Of a stretch of 64,000 nt of DNA, positions 52,029 to 61,290 are shown one piece after another. Under the pieces are notes generated by a model. The model ran no database searches, had not been told where the DNA came from, and saw only the letters and a list, made by a program, of their open reading frames with translations. Made by a program: the position numbers and the translations under genes. How positions within the stretch are numbered: position 1 is the first letter of the stretch; every line of letters starts with the position of its first letter. Source of the DNA: an uncultured Paracoccaceae bacterium (GTDB taxonomy: Bacteria > Pseudomonadota > Alphaproteobacteria > Rhodobacterales > Rhodobacteraceae). The DNA is taken from contig CANMQO010000003.1 of the NCBI GenBank assembly GCA_947500055.1, positions 186,001 to 250,000 on the forward strand, written 5' to 3'.

Positions 52029-53183
52029 ATGAACAAGCACAGCACGCTCTCGACTGTCCTGACAGATGTCGAAACCGCAAACGGACTGCCAAACGAACAC
52101 TATATTGATCCGGCGATCTTTGCCGAAGAACGGCAATCGGTTCTTTTTGCAAACTGGTCGGGGATTGGGTTCGGAAAGGACGTCCCGGAGCCCGGCGATG
52201 CAAAGCCGGTTGAATTTCTGGGCATGCCTTTGTTGGTAGTGCGGGACAGGGATGGATCCATCGGGGTTTTCCAGAATACCTGCCGCCATCGCGGCATGAT
52301 CCTGATCGACAAACCACAAAAGATCCGTGGCGCGATCCGCTGCCCCTATCATAGCTGGTGTTATGGCTGGGATGGCAAGCTGCGGGCGACCCCGCATGTG
52401 GGCGGCCCCGGTCAGAATACCCATGATGACATTCAGATGGACAAGCTGGGCCTGTTCCGCGTGCGGTCCTATGTCTGGCGTGACGTGATTTTTGTGAATG
52501 TGGACGGCAATGCACCCGCCTTTGAAGACGCGCATGGGTCATTGATGGCACGTTGGGCAGAGTTTGATCGGCCGATCCATCATGGCGGCGAAAATTCATC
52601 CTTCACACTGGATGTGAAGACCAACTGGAAACTGGCGGTTGAGAATTATTGCGAAAGCTATCACCTGCCATGGGTGCATCCGGGCCTGAACAGTTATTCC
52701 CGGCTAGAGGATCACTACAATATCGAGGTTCGCGATGAATATTCCGGCCAGGGGACGTTGGTTTATCGCCAGTTGAAAGGTCAGGACAACGAAACCTTTC
52801 CCGATTTTGAAGGTTTAAGCCCCCAGTGGGACGAGGGGGCGGAATATGTGGCCCTTTATCCCAACGTCCTGTTTGGCGTGCAACGCGACCACAGCTTTGC
52901 CATCGTGCTTGAGCCCGTCGATTGCAGCAACACCGTCGAACATATTGAGCTTTATTACGCAAAGAGTGTCGAGGACACGCCTGGGCATGACGGGTTGCGC
53001 ATGACCAATGCCCAGCTTTGGAAAACCGTCTTTGAAGAAGACATATTTGTCGTTGAAGGTATGCAGAAAGGCCGTCATGGGGCCTTGTTTGATGGCGGTC
53101 GCTTCTCGCCTGTGATGGATGGGCCGACCCATAATTTCCATCACTGGGTCGCCAGTCAGATCGAGAAAGGGCGCGCGGGGTAA
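52029..53183 (+). CDS. Rieske-type aromatic-ring-hydroxylating oxygenase, alpha subunit
   Basis: A 384-residue oxygenase. The Rieske [2Fe-2S] ligands are CRHRG and CPYHSWCYGW (CxH...CxxH), and the mononuclear iron site is ENYCESYHLPWVHP (E/D, H, H). It resembles the GbcA/stachydrine/carnitine oxygenase group that attacks N-methyl groups, consistent with the DMGDH-like gene that follows. ATG 52029 is preceded by GGGGGGA; the track start at 51999 is not needed. No reductase gene is adjacent. Confidence 0.88.
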   Translation: MNKHSTLSTVLTDVETANGLPNEHYIDPAIFAEERQSVLFANWSGIGFGKDVPEPGDAKPVEFLGMPLLVVRDRDGSIGVFQNTCRHRGMILIDKPQKIRGAIRCPYHSWCYGWDGKLRATPHVGGPGQNTHDDIQMDKLGLFRVRSYVWRDVIFVNVDGNAPAFEDAHGSLMARWAEFDRPIHHGGENSSFTLDVKTNWKLAVENYCESYHLPWVHPGLNSYSRLEDHYNIEVRDEYSGQGTLVYRQLKGQDNETFPDFEGLSPQWDEGAEYVALYPNVLFGVQRDHSFAIVLEPVDCSNTVEHIELYYAKSVEDTPGHDGLRMTNAQLWKTVFEEDIFVVEGMQKGRHGALFDGGRFSPVMDGPTHNFHHWVASQIEKGRAG

Positions 53184-53187
53184 CGCC

Positions 53188-53445
53188 GTGGAAAATGGGC
53201 GGGTTACCGATACGGATAGGCTTGATCAGGCGTTGCTGGCTGCGCATGCCGCGCAGGATCTGTCAGCGCTTGTGCATCTTTATACAGCCGCCGCAGATAC
53301 CGCCGCATCGCGGCAGGATCATGACGCTGCTTGCTTTTATCTGACCCATGCTTTCGTCTTTGCACTGGAGGCCGGCGCGCCGGAAGCGCCTGTCTTGAAC
53401 AAACGCCTGGCCGATCAGGGCCGGGCGCATCTTATTGATTTCTGA
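53188..53445 (+). CDS. Small helical protein of unknown function
   Basis: 85 residues from GTG 53188 (MENGRVTDTDRLDQALLAAH). It is mainly helical and Ala-rich, with HLYTAAADTAASRQDHDAACFYLTHAFVFALEAGAPEA reminiscent of a TPR unit. It sits 4 bp after the Rieske gene stop and 35 bp before the DMGDH-like gene, in one operon. I do not recognise a family. It may be an accessory factor of the oxygenase or dehydrogenase. Confidence 0.65.
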   Translation: MENGRVTDTDRLDQALLAAHAAQDLSALVHLYTAAADTAASRQDHDAACFYLTHAFVFALEAGAPEAPVLNKRLADQGRAHLIDF

Positions 53446-53480
53446 CGGCCCATCGGCGCGTCCAAGACCAGGAATATCTC

Positions 53481-55901
53481 ATGCGGGCACAAGCACAGGC
53501 AGTTGTCATCGGTGGCGGCGTTATCGGCTGCTCAATCCTTTATCACCTGACCAAACTGGGCTGGTCAGATGTTGTATTGCTGGAGCGCGATGAATTGACC
53601 AGCGGGTCCACCTGGCACGCCGCCGCCAATATCCACGGACTGCATGACAGCACGAATATCAGCCGGATCCAGCATTATACCATGACCCTTTACAAAGAGC
53701 TGGAGGCCGAAACCGGCCAGAGCTGCGGTGTTTTCCAGCCCGGATCGCTGTATCTGGCACAGACAGAGGAACGCGAACATCAGCTACGCCTGCAGGCAGC
53801 CAAGGCCAAGCTTTACGGCATGAATTTCTATGAAATCAGCATTGCTGAGGCTCAGGAACTGAACCCGATGGTCAACTATGATGGCATCCGCTGCGTCATG
53901 TATGAACCCGATGGGGGCAATGTGGATCCATCCGGCGTGACCAATGCCTATGCTGTTGGTGCCCGGCAACGCGGGGCGGAAATTCATCGGTTCACGCCTG
54001 TTACCGCAACCGAACAGCAACCCGATGGCAGTTGGGTTGTGAAAACCCCGAACGGCGATATTGCGACACCTTGGGTGATCAACGCTGCCGGTCTTTGGGG
54101 GCGCGAAGTCGCCGCACTTGCCGGGATCACCCTGCCCCTGCAGCCGACAGAGCATCAGTATTTTGTCACCGAAACCATGTCTGCTGTGGCAGAGGCCGGG
54201 CGCAGGTTGCCCTCGGTCAGTGACCGCGACGGCGAATATTATCTGCGGCAAGAGGGGCAAGGCCTGCTGGTCGGTGCCTATGAAAAGGATATGAAATTCT
54301 GGGCAGAGGATGGCACACCACTCGATTTCGCCCATGATCTGTTCCCCGATGATCTGGAACGGATCGAAGAGAACATGATGAACGCGATCGAGCGTGTGCC
54401 CGCCGTGGGCGAGGCTGGAATCAAGCGGGTGATCAACGGCCCGATGATCTGGTCGCCTGATGCCAATGTGTTGATGGGGCCGGTGCCCGAATTGGATGGG
54501 TATTTCTGCTGCAACGGGATCATCCCCGGCTTTTCTCAATCAGGCGGTATGGGGCTGATGGCGGCGCAATGGATTATCGAGGGCGAGACGCAATATGACA
54601 TGTTCTCATGGGATATGGCCCGGTTTGGGGATTGGGCAACACCGGCCTTTACCAAGGCCAAAGTACAGGACCAATATGCGCATCGCTTTGCCATCCATTT
54701 TCCGAATGAAGAACGCAGTGCGGGCCGCCCCGCGCTGACCCGGCCCATCTATGAAACGCAAAAGGCGATGGGTGCTGTCTTTGGCCTGAACGCCGGATGG
54801 GAACATCCGCTTTGGTTCGCCGATCAACCGGGCGCGTCAGATACCAACGGGTTCACCCGGCAAAACTGGTGGGGGCCGGTCGGCGCGGAATGCCGGATGC
54901 TGCGCGATCATGCAGGGATCATAGACATCTCCAACTTTGCCAAATACCGGTGCAAGGGGCCGGGGGCGGCGGATTGGCTGAACGCTGTCTTTGCCAACAC
55001 CATGCCCAAATCGGTGGGGCGGTCCTGCCTGACGCCGCTGATCTCTAGACGCGGGGGGATTGCGGGGGATTTCACCGTGACCCGCACGGCGCAGGACGAA
55101 TTCTGGATTATCGGCTCCGGTATGGCCGAACGGTATCACAAACGGTTCTTCAAACAGGTTCCCTTGCCCGATGGAACTGTTTTCGAAAGCCAGACCAAGG
55201 CGATCTGCGGCTTTAACGTGGCCGGGCCAAAGTCACGCGACCTGTTGCAGCGGCTGACCAACACGTCACTGGACAACGCCGATTTCCCCTTCATGCGGTC
55301 CGTGATGATCGAACTCGCGGGCGTGCAGGTCTTGGCACTGCGGGTGTCATTCACCGGCGATCTGGGCTGGGAACTGCATTGCAGAACCGAGGATCAGGCC
55401 CGACTTTATGCGGCCCTGATCGCAGCGGGCAAGGATTTCGGCACCGGTCCGGTGGGAAGCCGCGCGTTGATGTCCTTGCGTATTGAAAAGGGTTACGGAT
55501 CGTGGTCCCGCGAATATAGCCCCGAATATTGGCCGCAAGAGGTCGGGCTGGACCGGCTGTGCAAGATGGACAAGGATTTCCTGAACAAAGGCGCGGCCCG
55601 ATCCGTGTTGGACCAAACAGCGCGGGAACAACTGGTGCTGTTGCATCTGGACGCGGCGGACACTGACGCATCAAACGCGGACGCGACCGGGGGCGAGCCG
55701 ATTTTCAAGCACGGGCAAGGCATAGGGCGGGTCACGTCAGGGGCTTACGGCTACAGCGTCGGCATGTCGCTTGCCCTTGGCTACGTCAAGGACGCAACGC
55801 CCGGCGACCGGGTTGATGTCATGGTGCTTGGCCGCCCGCACGGGGCGACCATCCTGCATGAACCACCCTTTGATGCGGATGGGCGGATCCTCAGAGGTTA
55901 G
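53481..55901 (+). CDS. DMGDH/sarcosine dehydrogenase-like flavoprotein with GcvT domain
   Basis: An 806-residue two-domain enzyme. The N-terminal FAD oxidase has VVIGGGVIGCSILYHLTKLG and the flavin-attachment-like SGSTWHAAANIHGL (His). The C-terminal half (about 440-806) is GcvT-like: MLRDHAGIIDISNFAKYRCKGPGA, FTGDLGWELHCRTEDQARLYAALIAAG and SLRIEKGYGSWSREYSPE. Such enzymes demethylate dimethylglycine, sarcosine or related N-methyl amines with tetrahydrofolate as acceptor. Same operon as the Rieske oxygenase. The stop overlaps the convergent RND gene stop by 4 bp (TTAG). Confidence 0.88.
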   Translation: MRAQAQAVVIGGGVIGCSILYHLTKLGWSDVVLLERDELTSGSTWHAAANIHGLHDSTNISRIQHYTMTLYKELEAETGQSCGVFQPGSLYLAQTEEREHQLRLQAAKAKLYGMNFYEISIAEAQELNPMVNYDGIRCVMYEPDGGNVDPSGVTNAYAVGARQRGAEIHRFTPVTATEQQPDGSWVVKTPNGDIATPWVINAAGLWGREVAALAGITLPLQPTEHQYFVTETMSAVAEAGRRLPSVSDRDGEYYLRQEGQGLLVGAYEKDMKFWAEDGTPLDFAHDLFPDDLERIEENMMNAIERVPAVGEAGIKRVINGPMIWSPDANVLMGPVPELDGYFCCNGIIPGFSQSGGMGLMAAQWIIEGETQYDMFSWDMARFGDWATPAFTKAKVQDQYAHRFAIHFPNEERSAGRPALTRPIYETQKAMGAVFGLNAGWEHPLWFADQPGASDTNGFTRQNWWGPVGAECRMLRDHAGIIDISNFAKYRCKGPGAADWLNAVFANTMPKSVGRSCLTPLISRRGGIAGDFTVTRTAQDEFWIIGSGMAERYHKRFFKQVPLPDGTVFESQTKAICGFNVAGPKSRDLLQRLTNTSLDNADFPFMRSVMIELAGVQVLALRVSFTGDLGWELHCRTEDQARLYAALIAAGKDFGTGPVGSRALMSLRIEKGYGSWSREYSPEYWPQEVGLDRLCKMDKDFLNKGAARSVLDQTAREQLVLLHLDAADTDASNADATGGEPIFKHGQGIGRVTSGAYGYSVGMSLALGYVKDATPGDRVDVMVLGRPHGATILHEPPFDADGRILRG

Positions 55902-58900
55902 GCAGTGGCGAGCGTCTGCCCTGTTGGCAGTGCCCGCTTGGCCCGCTTTTCACCGAGCATCAGCATCGCAGGGGTCACCAACAGGGTCAGGATCGTCGCA
56001 AAGATCAACCCACCAGCAATCGCGCTGGACAGCTCTGTCCACCATTGGGTTGACGGGGCACCATAGACAATCTCGCGGGTGAAAAAGTTGATATTCAGCC
56101 CAATCACCATCGGCATCAGCCCAAGCGCCGTGGTGACCGAGGTCAACACCACGGGGCGCAGACGCTGGGCACCGGTGCGCAAGGCGGACTCAAGCGGGGA
56201 CAGCCCCGCCGCCTTGAGATTGTTATAGGTGTCGATCAACACAATGTTGTTGTTCACGACAATCCCAGCCAACGCGATCACACCGATGCCGCCCATGACC
56301 ACACCAAACGGGCGACCCGTGATCATCAGCCCAAGCAAGACACCGGCAATCGAAAACACGATCGCCGACATGACCACAAAGGCTTGCCAGAAACTGTTGA
56401 ACTGCGTCAGCAGGATCAGGAACATCAGGCCAATGGCCGATACAAAGGCACCCATCAGGAATGTCATCGCCTCTTGCTGTTCTTCCGCCTCGCCACCGAA
56501 ATCGACCCGGGCGGATGGCGGCAGATCAAGTTTCTCAATCGCGGCCTGCAAGGCGACGATTTGATCGTTGACCAGCACATCAGCCGCCACGTCAGCAGTG
56601 ATCGAGACAACCCGCGCCTGATCAATCCGGGTGATGATCCCGCTGCGCGGGGCCGGTTCAAAGGACACAAAATTCGAAATCGGCACCAGCCCGGCATTGG
56701 TCGGCACACGCAGGGATTCCAACTCAGCCAGCGTCCGGTCAACGGCCGGGAAGCGCACAACAATATCAACTTCGCCATCCGCATCCTCTGGCCGGTAGTC
56801 GGCGACCGTGATGCCGCGGGTCAGCAACTGCACCGCCTGCCCCAACGTGGCGACATCGGCACCGCTGCGCGCGGCCTCGGACCGGTCAACGGTAATCTGC
56901 CACTCAACACCGGGCGAGGGCCGGGTTTCAACAATGTCGATAAAGCCGCCCAAACGCTCCATCGCCCCGATGATCATCGCGACACCGGCCTCTTGATCGG
57001 CTGTGGTCTTGGCCAACAGATCAAGATTGATCGGCTTGCCACCACCCGGGCCGCCGGAATCCGTTTGCACCTGCACGTCAATACCCGGAATCGTCGCGAC
57101 GTCGGCACGGATGTCCTCGGCGATCTGGGCAACAGGTCGGCGGGTATCCCATTCAGCCAATTCCAACTGCAACGCGCCAATCACATCACCGCCTTCGTTA
57201 CTGCCGCCAGAGCGAGCATAGATGCTGGCGATTTCAGTGTAGTCGGCCAGTTTTTCCTCAACTTCACGCACCAGTGCGTCCTGTTCGTAGACCGAGAAAT
57301 TATCCTTCGCCCGCACCTCAACCTGTGCGTATTCGGGCTCCACGTCGGGAAAGAAGGTCAACCCATTGCCGAAATGGCCGTAGGCAACAAAGGACGCAAC
57401 CAAAGCCATCACAGCAAAGCTGAGCGTGATCCAGGGCCGCAGGATCGACCATTCGAGCAGCCTGACATAGCCCCCCATGAAGCCGGTCATGTGCCGCGGG
57501 TCGCCGCGTTCAGAGGCATATAGCTGGGCCTTCGCCTTGGCCGTCTGTTTCTGACGCTTGCCGATCAAACCACCCATAACGGGGATGAAAACCAGCGCCA
57601 TGAACAGGGATGCGGCCAATGTTATTATCACGGTGATCGGCAGGAACTTCATGAATTCGCCAACCACACCTTCCCAGAAGAGTAGCGGAAAGAACACGCA
57701 GAGGGTTGTCGCGGTGGAAGCAATGATCGGCCATGCCATGCGTTTGGCCGCCATGGCATATGCGGTTTTGGAATCGTGGCCCTCGTGCAAGTAACGGTCA
57801 GCCAGTTCGACCGTCACAATCGCCCCGTCCACCAGCATCCCCACCACAAGGATCAGGGAAAACAGCACCACGATATTCATCGTGAAGCCAAGAAAATAGA
57901 GCCCCGCAACCCCCGTCAAAAACGCCCCGGGAATGGCGAGCCCAACCAATAGCGATGACCGCAGGCCAAGCGCATAGACCACCACGATCATCACGAGGAT
58001 AATCGCGGCGATCACATTCGCCTCCAGATCGGTCAGCATCGATTTGACCTGCTCGCTCTCATCCAGCGTATAGCTGACCTGCACGCTTTCCGGCCAATCG
58101 GCACGTGCGGTCTCGATCACCTCCCGGACCTGCGCCACGGTTTCAATGATATTGGCACCAACGCGTTTCTTGATTTCCAGTGCCAATGCGGGCTGGCCAT
58201 CAATCCGGGCAAATCCGGTCGGGTCTTCGAATGTACGGCGGATGGTGGCGACGTCGGCAAAGGTCACAACCGTCTGGCCACGCACCAGAACCGGCAATTC
58301 CATCACGTCTTGCAGGTTCTCGATCAACCCGGGGACCTTTAGCACCAGACGACCCGCTTCGCTTTCGATGGCACCAGCGGCGATCAGTTGGTTGTTGCGG
58401 GTGATTGAACCGATCAATTCGTCAAACGTGATATTGTAGGTCTCGAACACCGTTGGATCGATCAACACTTCCATCAGCTCTGTGCGTTTACCGCCAACAT
58501 CCACCTCAAGGACACCAGAAACCGCCTCAATATCGTCCTTGAGGTCATCGGCCAGCGAATTCAGCGTGCGTTCCGGCACTTGCCCGGACAGGATCACGTT
58601 CAGGATGGGAAACAGGGCGGTGTTGATCTCGGTCACCGTCAGACGGGCATCCTGCGGCAGGTCGTTTTCGGCCTTATCGGCACCTTCGCGCACCTTATCG
58701 AGCGCTGCATCAGCGTCAAAACCCGGCTCGAACTCCAACTCAACCGATGCGTGGCCTTCGCTGGCGCGCGCCGTCATGGTTTTCAGGCCGGTCAGGGATG
58801 CAAACTCCGTTTCCATCGGACCGACAAGCACATCCTCGGCATCCTCGGGTGAAATGCCATCCAGACTGGTCGAGACATAAATGATCGGGATCGGAATCTC

Positions 58901-59017
58901 CGGATTACTTTCCTTTGGGATTCCCGCATATGACAGCGCGCCGACGGCCAGCAGAAAGACCAGCACAAGCTGAACAACCTTGCTGCGGCTGAAAGCGGCA
59001 TCAATCAAGCCAATCAT
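55898..59017 (-). CDS. RND efflux transporter permease (HAE1-like)
   Basis: A 1039-residue inner-membrane pump with 12 membrane segments. IPKESNPEIPIPIIYVSTSLDGISPEDAEDVLVGPMETE is the family start, and GGMLVDGAIVTVELADRYLHEGHD-like segment VDGAIVTVE replaces the VDDAI proton-relay pair of AcrB by D-G. NNNIVLIDTYNNL is the second conserved stretch near the end. Its ATG overlaps the adaptor stop by 4 bp. No TolC-like outer-membrane gene is adjacent, so it would share a housekeeping one. Substrate unknown. Confidence 0.9.
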   Translation of the reverse strand: MIGLIDAAFSRSKVVQLVLVFLLAVGALSYAGIPKESNPEIPIPIIYVSTSLDGISPEDAEDVLVGPMETEFASLTGLKTMTARASEGHASVELEFEPGFDADAALDKVREGADKAENDLPQDARLTVTEINTALFPILNVILSGQVPERTLNSLADDLKDDIEAVSGVLEVDVGGKRTELMEVLIDPTVFETYNITFDELIGSITRNNQLIAAGAIESEAGRLVLKVPGLIENLQDVMELPVLVRGQTVVTFADVATIRRTFEDPTGFARIDGQPALALEIKKRVGANIIETVAQVREVIETARADWPESVQVSYTLDESEQVKSMLTDLEANVIAAIILVMIVVVYALGLRSSLLVGLAIPGAFLTGVAGLYFLGFTMNIVVLFSLILVVGMLVDGAIVTVELADRYLHEGHDSKTAYAMAAKRMAWPIIASTATTLCVFFPLLFWEGVVGEFMKFLPITVIITLAASLFMALVFIPVMGGLIGKRQKQTAKAKAQLYASERGDPRHMTGFMGGYVRLLEWSILRPWITLSFAVMALVASFVAYGHFGNGLTFFPDVEPEYAQVEVRAKDNFSVYEQDALVREVEEKLADYTEIASIYARSGGSNEGGDVIGALQLELAEWDTRRPVAQIAEDIRADVATIPGIDVQVQTDSGGPGGGKPINLDLLAKTTADQEAGVAMIIGAMERLGGFIDIVETRPSPGVEWQITVDRSEAARSGADVATLGQAVQLLTRGITVADYRPEDADGEVDIVVRFPAVDRTLAELESLRVPTNAGLVPISNFVSFEPAPRSGIITRIDQARVVSITADVAADVLVNDQIVALQAAIEKLDLPPSARVDFGGEAEEQQEAMTFLMGAFVSAIGLMFLILLTQFNSFWQAFVVMSAIVFSIAGVLLGLMITGRPFGVVMGGIGVIALAGIVVNNNIVLIDTYNNLKAAGLSPLESALRTGAQRLRPVVLTSVTTALGLMPMVIGLNINFFTREIVYGAPSTQWWTELSSAIAGGLIFATILTLLVTPAMLMLGEKRAKRALPTGQTLATA

Positions 59018-60156
59018 TGGGTCACCGCCACGGCTTCTTCGGTTGCGACGGGGCGTGGATCAACGGTGTCGCCCGCACTTACGAAACCCTGGCCGACGGT
59101 AATGATCTGCGCCTCTTCGCCCAGACCCGTCACCCAAATACCATCCGTCTGCGCACGCACGATGACAATCGGACGAAACGCCACGACATTTCCATCTTCA
59201 ACGGTCTTGATACCAAGATCGCCATTGGTGCCCAGCGACAGGATCGCAGGTGAAATGAAATGCCCCCGCGCCTGACCGGTGGGGATCGCCACGCGCGCAC
59301 TCAAACCTGCGGGCATCTCGCTATTCGGATTTTCGACGGCGATTTCGACACGAAACGTGCGGGTCTGGCTGTCGGCGTTGCTGCCGATGAACCCAACTTT
59401 GCCCATTCGTGTTTCGCCGGTGATAAATGACACTTCGGCCATCTGCCCCTTTGACAGGCGCGACAGGGTCTGCTGCGGGACCTGCACGACCACACTCAGC
59501 GGATCGTTGTCCAACACCTCGGCAACCATGTCGCCATCATTTACGAACTCACCCTCATCAAGGGTCATTTCATTCAGTCGGCCCGCAAACGGGGCCGTAA
59601 TGACGGTATTGTCCAACTGTTCCTGGGCAGCCGTGACCGATGCCTCGGCTGCGGCTTTGGCTGCGCGGGCCTGACTGACCTGCGCCTCGGTGCCAATACC
59701 GCGTTCCTGCAGCGCCTCGGCCCGGGCCAAATCAGCAGCGGCCTGCGCGAACTGCGCCTCGGCCTGCGCCAATTGAGCTTCAATGGTTTCCGCGTCCAGA
59801 CGACCAATTTCCTGCCCGGCCTCGACCAAATCACCCCGTTTGACGGACACCGCGATAATCTGACCAGACGCCTTGGCACTGATTTCCGTGGCGCGGTCGG
59901 GGGTCGATTGCCCCTCTGCCGTCAAAACAAGGCCAACATCCTGCGCGGTGGACTGCACGACAGCAACTGCAATCGCACGCGCTGGCGGCTCTGCGGGGGT
60001 GTCATCCTCTGGCTCTGTTGGCATAACATAGCCACTGCCCATCCAGCCCACCAACGCGAGCGCCAGCAAGATTGCGATCCATTTGGACCGCCCTGCTTTT
60101 TTGTCACCGTCAAACTTCAATTGTCCGGTAAGATCAGGGGCGGTATCTTTTGCCAT
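59014..60156 (-). CDS. RND efflux periplasmic adaptor subunit
   Basis: A 380-residue membrane-fusion protein. N-terminal membrane segment SKWIAILLALALVGWMGSG, biotinyl-lipoyl-like ASGQIIAVSVKRGDLVEAGQEIGRLD, a long helical hairpin (AQLAQAEAQFAQAAADLARAEALQERGIG) and the second lipoyl half VITAPFAGRLNEMTLDEGEFV. It links the permease to the outer-membrane channel. Overlaps the permease gene by 4 bp. The N-terminal 30 residues are cytoplasmic and basic, longer than usual. Confidence 0.9.
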   Translation of the reverse strand: MAKDTAPDLTGQLKFDGDKKAGRSKWIAILLALALVGWMGSGYVMPTEPEDDTPAEPPARAIAVAVVQSTAQDVGLVLTAEGQSTPDRATEISAKASGQIIAVSVKRGDLVEAGQEIGRLDAETIEAQLAQAEAQFAQAAADLARAEALQERGIGTEAQVSQARAAKAAAEASVTAAQEQLDNTVITAPFAGRLNEMTLDEGEFVNDGDMVAEVLDNDPLSVVVQVPQQTLSRLSKGQMAEVSFITGETRMGKVGFIGSNADSQTRTFRVEIAVENPNSEMPAGLSARVAIPTGQARGHFISPAILSLGTNGDLGIKTVEDGNVVAFRPIVIVRAQTDGIWVTGLGEEAQIITVGQGFVSAGDTVDPRPVATEEAVAVTQ

Positions 60157-60299
60157 AACAGCATCCTTCGAAACGTCGTGAGTTCAAAATTCCGTTACTC
60201 GAATGTTAACAGCCGATACATAGTGGCGCTCTTGCGACGATACCAGATCAACATGACGATTATTCGCGAAAAATTTTTGACAGCCCGGATTGGCGGCTT

Positions 60300-61193
60300 T
60301 CACCGGCCGCGCGCCGGCTGCCTGCGGCGTTCGCGCGTTGCGGGGGCATAGTGGTCCTGCAGAATCCGCAGAAATTTACGATAGGCGGCCCTGTGACGGT
60401 TCCGCAAGTTAACGCCTGCAAATACCGGCTGCGTAATGGTTGGCGCATCCTTCACATATTGACAGGTGCCAGCATCAACCAATGCAGCTGCGGAATGGCG
60501 CAAGACATAAGCCGCGCCAGACAGTGATTTCAAGAACCCTTCCACCGCCGCATTCTGACCTATCGACAGCGATACCTTTGTCAGGCCTGGCAACAGGGCC
60601 GCATGGGTATGGGCGAATGCCGGTGAATAATTCGCCAGGATGTAATTCTCGGCGGTCACATCAGCCAACCGATCCACATCCGTTGACACCATCACGTAAG
60701 TCACCTCACCCAAAGGCTCAAAATGAATATCTTGGTGGGTCTGCGGCGAATACAAGACCGCCACATCCTGCGCACCCGACGCCAGATCAGCACACATCTG
60801 CGTTGAATAATCGGCTTCGACATAGATGACGGTATCGGGCAATGCACCGCGGAACTTGCCAATCAGCGCATCGATCTGCAACCCGATCAAATCATGCTGG
60901 ACGCCAATGCGCATCGTCACCCCGGCCATGCCCGTATCGCGAACCGCATGCAGTGCGGTCACCCATGCATGGCGCAAGCTGCGGGCATGAGGCTCAAACC
61001 GCAGCCCCTCTGTGGTCAGTGCCGTTCCCGAGCGCGAACGACGAAAAAGCGGCCGCCCAACCGTCTTTTCCAATGATCCGATGCGGCCAGAGACGGTGGA
61101 TTGGGTCACGCCCAGCCGGTCAGCCGTGCGATTGAAACTTTGTGTTTCGCACAAATCCAGAAAGGTCTCGATCAATTCTATCTGCATGGGCAT
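60300..61193 (-). CDS. LysR-family transcriptional regulator
   Basis: A 297-residue regulator: HTH IELIETFLDLCETQSFNRTADRLGVTQSTVSGRIGSLEKTVGRPLFRRSRSG. The effector domain is short and has VTMRIGVQHDLIGLQIDALIGKF. The tail is basic (RERRRQPARGR). It is divergent from the MttB-like gene with a shared 97-bp control region containing a 19-bp palindrome, so it probably controls that operon and itself. ATG 61187 (MQIELIE) is an alternative start. Confidence 0.87.
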   Translation of the reverse strand: MPMQIELIETFLDLCETQSFNRTADRLGVTQSTVSGRIGSLEKTVGRPLFRRSRSGTALTTEGLRFEPHARSLRHAWVTALHAVRDTGMAGVTMRIGVQHDLIGLQIDALIGKFRGALPDTVIYVEADYSTQMCADLASGAQDVAVLYSPQTHQDIHFEPLGEVTYVMVSTDVDRLADVTAENYILANYSPAFAHTHAALLPGLTKVSLSIGQNAAVEGFLKSLSGAAYVLRHSAAALVDAGTCQYVKDAPTITQPVFAGVNLRNRHRAAYRKFLRILQDHYAPATRERRRQPARGR

Positions 61194-61198
61194 ATGCC

Positions 61199-61217
61199 TA
61201 ATCGGAAATTCCGATTA
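61199..61217. promoter_or_regulatory. 19-bp palindrome at the LysR/mttB-like divergent promoter
   Basis: TAATCGGAA-A-TTCCGATTA is a perfect dyad directly upstream of the LysR start codon. It has the T-N11-A layout typical for LysR recognition sites. Binding would cover the regulator's own translation/transcription start and lie about 75 bp from the mttB-like ATG. Confidence 0.65.
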
Positions 61218-61290
61218 ATTCTATTGCTAACTGCGAATTGATCCCTGCGATTTCCACAATAATACTGCCCCAAGGACCAGGGAGAATCCG

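Noticed and set aside
55898-55901. Frameshift or fusion between the DMGDH-like and RND genes
   Set aside because: It is only a 4-bp overlap of convergent stop codons (TTAG); both proteins have normal family C-termini.
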